Of a stretch of DNA of 64,000 nt, positions 59,201 to 64,000 are shown in pieces. Below the pieces are notes generated by a model that was not told the DNA's origin, did not search any database, and saw nothing but the letters and a program-made list of their open reading frames with translations. The stretch is from positions 32,729,924 through 32,793,923 of the forward strand of contig JANCRA010000006.1 in assembly GCA_024362935.1 (NCBI GenBank). The letters are read 5' to 3'. Source of the DNA: Setophaga petechia (lineage: Eukaryota > Chordata > Aves > Passeriformes > Parulidae). Positions within the stretch are counted from its first letter, which is position 1. Every line of letters starts with the position of its first letter. Made by a program: the position numbers and the translations under genes.

Positions 59201-62200
59201 CCAGTAAGGCGGTTCTTGTTCTATCATTTCAATTCCCACTATCCCCAAAGACCATATGTCCACTTTGGGGCCATATGGGTGACCTGTCACCATTTCAGGC
59301 GCCATCCACCAAGGAGTCCCGGCTAGCGAGCACGGTCTGCTCTGCTCAGAGTTGAGCTGAGTAGAGAGGCCAAAATCAGCTGAGGAGAAAGCAAAATACT
59401 GGTTTGATTTGAATTCTGTGCAATTAGGAAAGCAAGCAAAAGAATTCCCCAGTAGAAGTTTGAAAATGTGCTGTTGAATCTCCTGGCATTGGCAAGTTAA
59501 AAAATCCCCCCATTTTTTACCCTGCCTCCAGCAGTGGCTTTTGTTCTTTGGAAACTTTAGACTTGTAACTCCCTCCCTCTGGAAGGGACATCCAGAGAGC
59601 AACAGCACTCTTGACTGCTTGTTCCTCGGCATACCTCCGTGCACATTGCAACTGTGTCACCAGCTCACAGCGGGTGTCCCTGCGCTGCCACCAGCACCAT
59701 TTTTGGGGAGCTGGCAGTCACTCCAAGCAGCCCCACAGCCACATCCCTGGAAGGCTGCAGCTGACCAAGAATATACTGACCCAGCTTGACAGAGCCGTCG
59801 GTTTTGAGAAGGATGTTGCTGCTTTTCACATCTCGATGGATCACATCGTTTGAGTGAAGAAAATCCAGTCCTTGCAGGCACTGAGAGAGAAAACAGAAAG
59901 TGGTGGGCAAAAAGAAGTGATGTGATTTCATCACACAAGAAAGAAAGAATCTAAAAGATTCCCTCTCCAGGGGAATGGGGAGTAATGGCAGAACACAGTG
60001 CCACTGAGAGGAAGAGCTTGCTGCTCCAACACTTGCAGAGCAGGACCTTTCTAAGGAAAGGCACGTCAGCTTTTGAAAGAGGAACAACACCTGCTTTTGT
60101 AGGCTGTCCCCTGCAAACCAGCCAGCATGACTCCTGCTGCAGTGGATGTGCTCAGAAGCAAGGAGCATTTTGGCTGCACTCCTATCCTTTTTAGCTGAGG
60201 ACTGAGAGAAATGTGTCTCTCTCTTTTTTCTTTGCTGTTTGTTTCAAATCCTGCCACCAGCATCTTTGCTTTTACAGGCAAGGAATGCAGTGAAGACAGA
60301 CTCCAGGCAAACATTTAGAGAAGCAAGGTGGAGAACAGCAAATAGAAATACAAGAGACAGAGCGAGAATACAACAGCAGGAGATAAGAGTCCTGGCATTG
60401 AGTACAGGGAGTGCAGGGGCAATGGCAGGCCTTTCACTTGAGGTGCTCTTACTTGCCCATAGGATAGCAGCAACACAGAAACAAGCTTGGCACATGAAAC
60501 CTCTCCTGTTCTGAGCCCCTGTTTGCCAGACAATCCTGCCCAAGCCCTTGGAAACACAGATGGGATTGCTGACCTCCCGACTGATGGCTGCCATCTCATC
60601 TTCACACAGGAAGCTCTTGCTGATGACATCGCTCAGAGTGCCCCCATCCATGTACTCCATGACCAGCAAGAGTTCCTTGCCCAGAAGGTAGCTGAAAGAA
60701 GGAAACAAGGGTGTGGAGATGAACATGCATGGCTACGTCGATTTTTTGCTTCAAGGTTTCTTATTTCCAGATGCCTTTGTGACAAGAACAGAATCAAAGG
60801 AATAGATATTCCCTCTTGGCTGTGCGTTGTTTGCAATCTGTGCAGTCTCAAAGAGAAAGGCACAGCTGTGAAAAAGGAGATGTCTTAGATGGGCAGCAAA
60901 TGAAAAGTGCAGTTTAGAAACAGCCCAGATAAAAAACCTGTCAGGCATGGTGTTTCTGGAAATCAGCACCTAGTCTTCCTGGCATGCATAGCAATGGCAA
61001 AGAGGGGAACAATCCAAGGGAAATCCACTTTAGGATGGTTCATCAGCACTTAAGAAACTTCAAAAAATCAATCCCAAGTAAATGTGGAGGCCGTGAACTT
61101 CGAGGCTGTTGAGATAGGAAGATACAGCTGATGCAGGTTTTGAATAATTTTGGAATAATTACCAAACTAGGTGTGCCAGGGAAGACTCATGCAGACAAGA
61201 TGCACTCTCTTCTCATCCATTGGAGATGAGTAGAGAAATAGGAATAAATAAAAATTAACAGCTCTACATTCTGCCACTGACCAAAGTGGGTTTTTAACCT
61301 CTCATGTTTGCTGTATGTAAATGCACATCCATGAGATAAGACCATGACCTCTCACCTGTCTAAATAATTCACAACATTGGGATTCCTATACCTCTCCATG
61401 ATCATGATTTCATTATAGGTTAGTTCCTTCCTCCTCAGTCCTTGAAGATTTATTTTTTTTATTGCCACCTAAAATGACATTGAAAATCAGTAACTTGAGA
61501 AGTTGGTGACACGAGACCACAATGCACATGGAGCGAGTGATTTTGCAATGACACAGCTGAGCTGTGCCAAACTGCCTTGTGATTAGGCACTGCAGTAATG
61601 AGGAACTGACATTCCAACAGCCCATTTCTCTGCTCCCTTGGGAGCCAGTTACAGGACACGTGGGGCCACTGACATTTTGCCTTGGCCACTTGGTAAGAGT
61701 GGTGTCTCATTTCTCGCCCACAAACCTCTGACCATAATCTCTGCTGCTTTGTTTGGGACTCAGAAGAAGTAATCCATGCCTTAATACTCTGTGGATACAT
61801 CTTGGGCTATGGGCAGGGCTTAGGGCGTTCAGGGATGCCTTGCAGATCTCTCCCTACGTGCAGTTCCCAAGTGCAGCACTGCAGGTGGCTAAGGAACTAC
61901 CAGTAACTTTCAGATGGATTTGCTGGCAGCCAGAAAGGAGAACTCAGGACTCTGAAGCTGTAGCCCCAAAGAGCAGGGAGGTGCTCGAAGGCACCGCCTT
62001 TGTTTTAGCAATGGGGAGCGAGCGAGCGCGTCCTTCTCTGAAAGGAACCGCTGCCCTCCGTGCCTTCCTTCCGCCAGCTGAGGAGGACAAAGTCCCAGAT
62101 GTATTTTGCGGGCTGGCACCAGTCTGTGCTTCTTGTGCCTTTTCAGCACAGCTCTGCCCAAAGCTCCAGCCACAGCTCACACCAGAGGGGAAAGCCCTCG

Positions 62201-63026
62201 AGGGCAGCAGAGTCGGTGCTGTTGACATTTACCTCTCCTCCTGTGGCAGTGTCAAGTGCTCTATAAACATCTCCAAAACTCCTAGAAACAAAACAGAAGC
62301 AGAGAAAGGAGAAGCGTTTAGATCTTGCAGTGAAAGCCAGCCCACACAGGAGATCTCTGCTGGAAGTGTCAAAACCTGCGGGATGCAGGAGGGCTCTGCC
62401 AGGATGCAGATGATGCATTTTCCTCTCAAGGGCATGGGCACTGGGCCTTTCCTGAAGCACTGGGGTTCAACTTCTAAAGGGAGTTTAGTCTTTCCTCTTG
62501 GGTTTCACTTTCTAAACAGTGTGGTTCCTATCCTGACCACAGAGTGTTTCCTTCTTCAAACCAGGGGAAAGAATTGTTCCTGGGAACTGTTATCTCGAGC
62601 TTTGATAGGGCGTACGTTGCTCTTTCAGGCAAGCAAGTTTCTTCTTTTTTCATTAGTGTGCCAGTATGATTTTGAGACATACAAAATATGCTAAAGAAAT
62701 TAACACAGATCTGTCCCACACTTGAGAGACAAGGAGACCTTCCAGGTCCTGTTCCTTGATGCAGGCAAGACCTCGGTAGCAAGGACTATCTCTGACAATG
62801 CCTTCTGAGCCCACTCACAAATTCTGAGCAGCACTGAGAGAAGGGACAATCTATCCTTACTGTGTGAACATCTTTGCAGCTAGCCTGACTTCATGCTGGA
62901 TAGACATTCCAGCAGAAAAACACCCGGCCCATGGCTGTGCAGGAGTAACTGCCGTTGGACTCACCCGCTGCCAATATATTTCAGATCCGTGTATTTCATC
63001 AGGGGATTTTCATTGGGGTTCACCAT
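56236..63026 (-). CDS. PAK3L: PAK3-like serine/threonine kinase, kinase domain only, 296 residues
   Basis: Eight exons on the minus strand: 63026-62965 (from ATG), 62281-62233, 61468-61356, 60691-60574, 59880-59781, 59379-59183, 57854-57717 and 56349-56236 (TAG). All have GT-AG edges and phases agree, giving 891 nt with no stop. The product has the glycine loop GSGSFG (19-24), the ATP lysine in VAIKK (41), the helix-C glutamate (57), HRDVKSSN (129-136), DFG (149-151) and MAPE (173-176). The closest family is group I PAK, shown by [17 protein letters not shown] and [12 protein letters not shown]. The activation-loop threonine of PAK1 (T423) is serine here (165). The CRIB/autoinhibitory N-terminus is absent: the ATG is 18 residues before the loop, and the tail ([13 protein letters not shown]) is unusual. 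Songbirds are known to carry expanded PAK3-like genes. The exon carrying the ATG begins with an acceptor, so a 5' exon should exist; none was found. Confidence 0.9.
57130..57575 (+). mobile_element. CR1 LINE 3' end fragment
   Basis: The segment follows the conserved 3' part of bird CR1 elements: a GGAGACTTTATTGCCACTTT-like block, then GGAAGAACTTGTTTACTCGG-like, CTGGCACAGCTTGCCCCAAG-like, and CTCTGAGCAACCTGATCTCT followed by a 'dispatch' end (GATGTCCTTGCTTATGGCAGG without its last base). It is 5'-truncated, as most CR1 copies are, and lies in the last intron of the kinase gene in the opposite orientation. Confidence 0.8.
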
Positions 63027-63031
63027 TCTCC

Positions 63032-64000
63032 CTGAGGGAAACAAAATGCAGGATGCTGACTTTAAAGCAGAGATCCCAGCTTCCAGGAGATACAAAAGGT
63101 AGCCCCAGTGCCTGGAGCTCTGAGCCCTTTGTGGTCAGCTGGGTAACAACAACCACAACCAGGCGCACAGCTGTGCAGCACAGGTGGCCAGCACAGAGAC
63201 TGATTTTGTACAGTCCTTTGAAGAGTTCTCTTGACAGGAAACAAAGCACAGGGACGTGCGATCCCAGGAGAGGAGGACATCTTCCCCACCTTTCAGCAGT
63301 TTGCCAGAAGAATGCCTTCCCATTTGTAAACCAGAGCAGCTCAAGCTAGAACCGATCCCAACGGGGCTTTCAGCATCAGGAGCCTCACCTGTTTATGAGC
63401 AGGCTGAGCTCAAAGATGCCCCTCTCCCAGCTAAGGAAGGCTCCAGCCTCTGCATCCCCTCCAGCCCTCAGGGACAGGGCAGCTGGCACAACAAGGCTGG
63501 CAAAGCCCAAGCATGGGCACTGACAGGCACTGATGGGAAGAAGCCACAGCCGGCCTGAGCCCCGGACAAGCTGTTGCCCCCATCCAGGACACAACAGGAT
63601 GGGCTTTGAGATCAGCCACACCGAGGCACAGATCAGCGCCCTTTTTGTCCCAACAGGTGATGGTAGAAACAGAATCCACTGGGCTCTGGTCTCAGCCCCA
63701 CCAGGTCTTATCTGAGAGCACAGCACTGGCAGCTGTTACAGGCAAGAAGGAGATTCATTGGCTTGTGCTGCAGAATCACAAAGGGCTTGATGTGTTCTCC
63801 TAGAGACTGATCTGAGCAGAGCTTGGGCCAATGGGTAGGATTCTAACAGTCATGGGAAAGAGTGGGAATCGGGTATGGAAAAGTGCCATGGTTCTGAGGA
63901 ATATACCATGGCTGGGCTGGAGCCTCTCTCCTGAGAAATGCCTGCAGTACAGTTTTATCTGATCACACCACTTGGATGTGTCTCTTGGACACATCTTGAT
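63032..64000. other. 5' flank of the kinase gene; possible untranslated exon
   Basis: Just before the exon carrying the ATG is a good acceptor (TTTGTTTCCCTCAG), so transcription starts further upstream. One candidate upstream exon on the minus strand ends at 63390 with a donor (ACAG then GTGAGG), but it cannot be joined as coding because the required frame has a stop. It may be untranslated. No promoter or CpG island is evident. Confidence 0.35.

Noticed and set aside
63385..63726. Minus-strand frame as a coding 5' exon of the kinase
   Set aside because: Its donor phase does not fit the next exon; the frame that would fit contains a stop.

Overview
The window is a piece of a songbird-like (passerine) genome. 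Exons are split by GT-AG introns, there is a CR1 LINE tail and several avian-type endogenous retroviruses (ERVs), and two gene families amplified in songbirds are present: a PAK3-like kinase and MROH (maestro HEAT-like) genes. Most long open frames are not genes; they are open because the GC-rich DNA contains few stop codons.

Layout. (1) 1-19106: a tandem array of about 10.8 units of 1766-1773 bp. Most of it is organised as a 3.54-kb two-unit higher-order repeat. It enters from the left edge and stops abruptly inside a unit. Every unit carries one possible 132-nt minus-strand exon. (2) 19.7-21.4 kb: a possible two-exon gene for a 57-residue membrane protein on the minus strand, with an LTR-like element carrying a TATA box just upstream. 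(3) 22.9-26.2 kb: a 0.41-kb inverted repeat around mostly AT-rich DNA. (4) 26235-30278 is repeated in inverted orientation at 50482-54540, with 20.2 kb between the arms. Each arm holds the 3' end of an MROH gene, its poly(A) signal and an old retroviral gag remnant. (5) 29.2-33.5 kb: a long MROH-like gene on the minus strand that has lost one exon and has a one-base frame break. (6) 36.8-38.8 kb: a second MROH copy, six exons in frame, cut off at its 5' side by an ERV. (7) 38966-44803: a minus-strand gag-dUTPase/protease-pol ERV with two LTRs, no env and several breaks. (8) 46.1-48.5 kb: another ERV remnant with an LTR, a lysine-type primer site and env pieces only. (9) 55.8-56.2 kb: two degenerate telomere-like blocks. 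(10) 56236-63026: an eight-exon PAK-like kinase gene on the minus strand. Its exons join into an unbroken 296-residue kinase with no CRIB/PBD regulatory part.

The strongest results are the complete kinase gene, whose stop codon lies at the edge of a telomere-like block, the homogenised dimeric array with one splice-flanked exon per unit, the 57-residue two-exon gene, and the large inverted duplication around MROH and ERV sequence. All exon models come from reading splice sites and phases by eye. No alignment or expression data were available.
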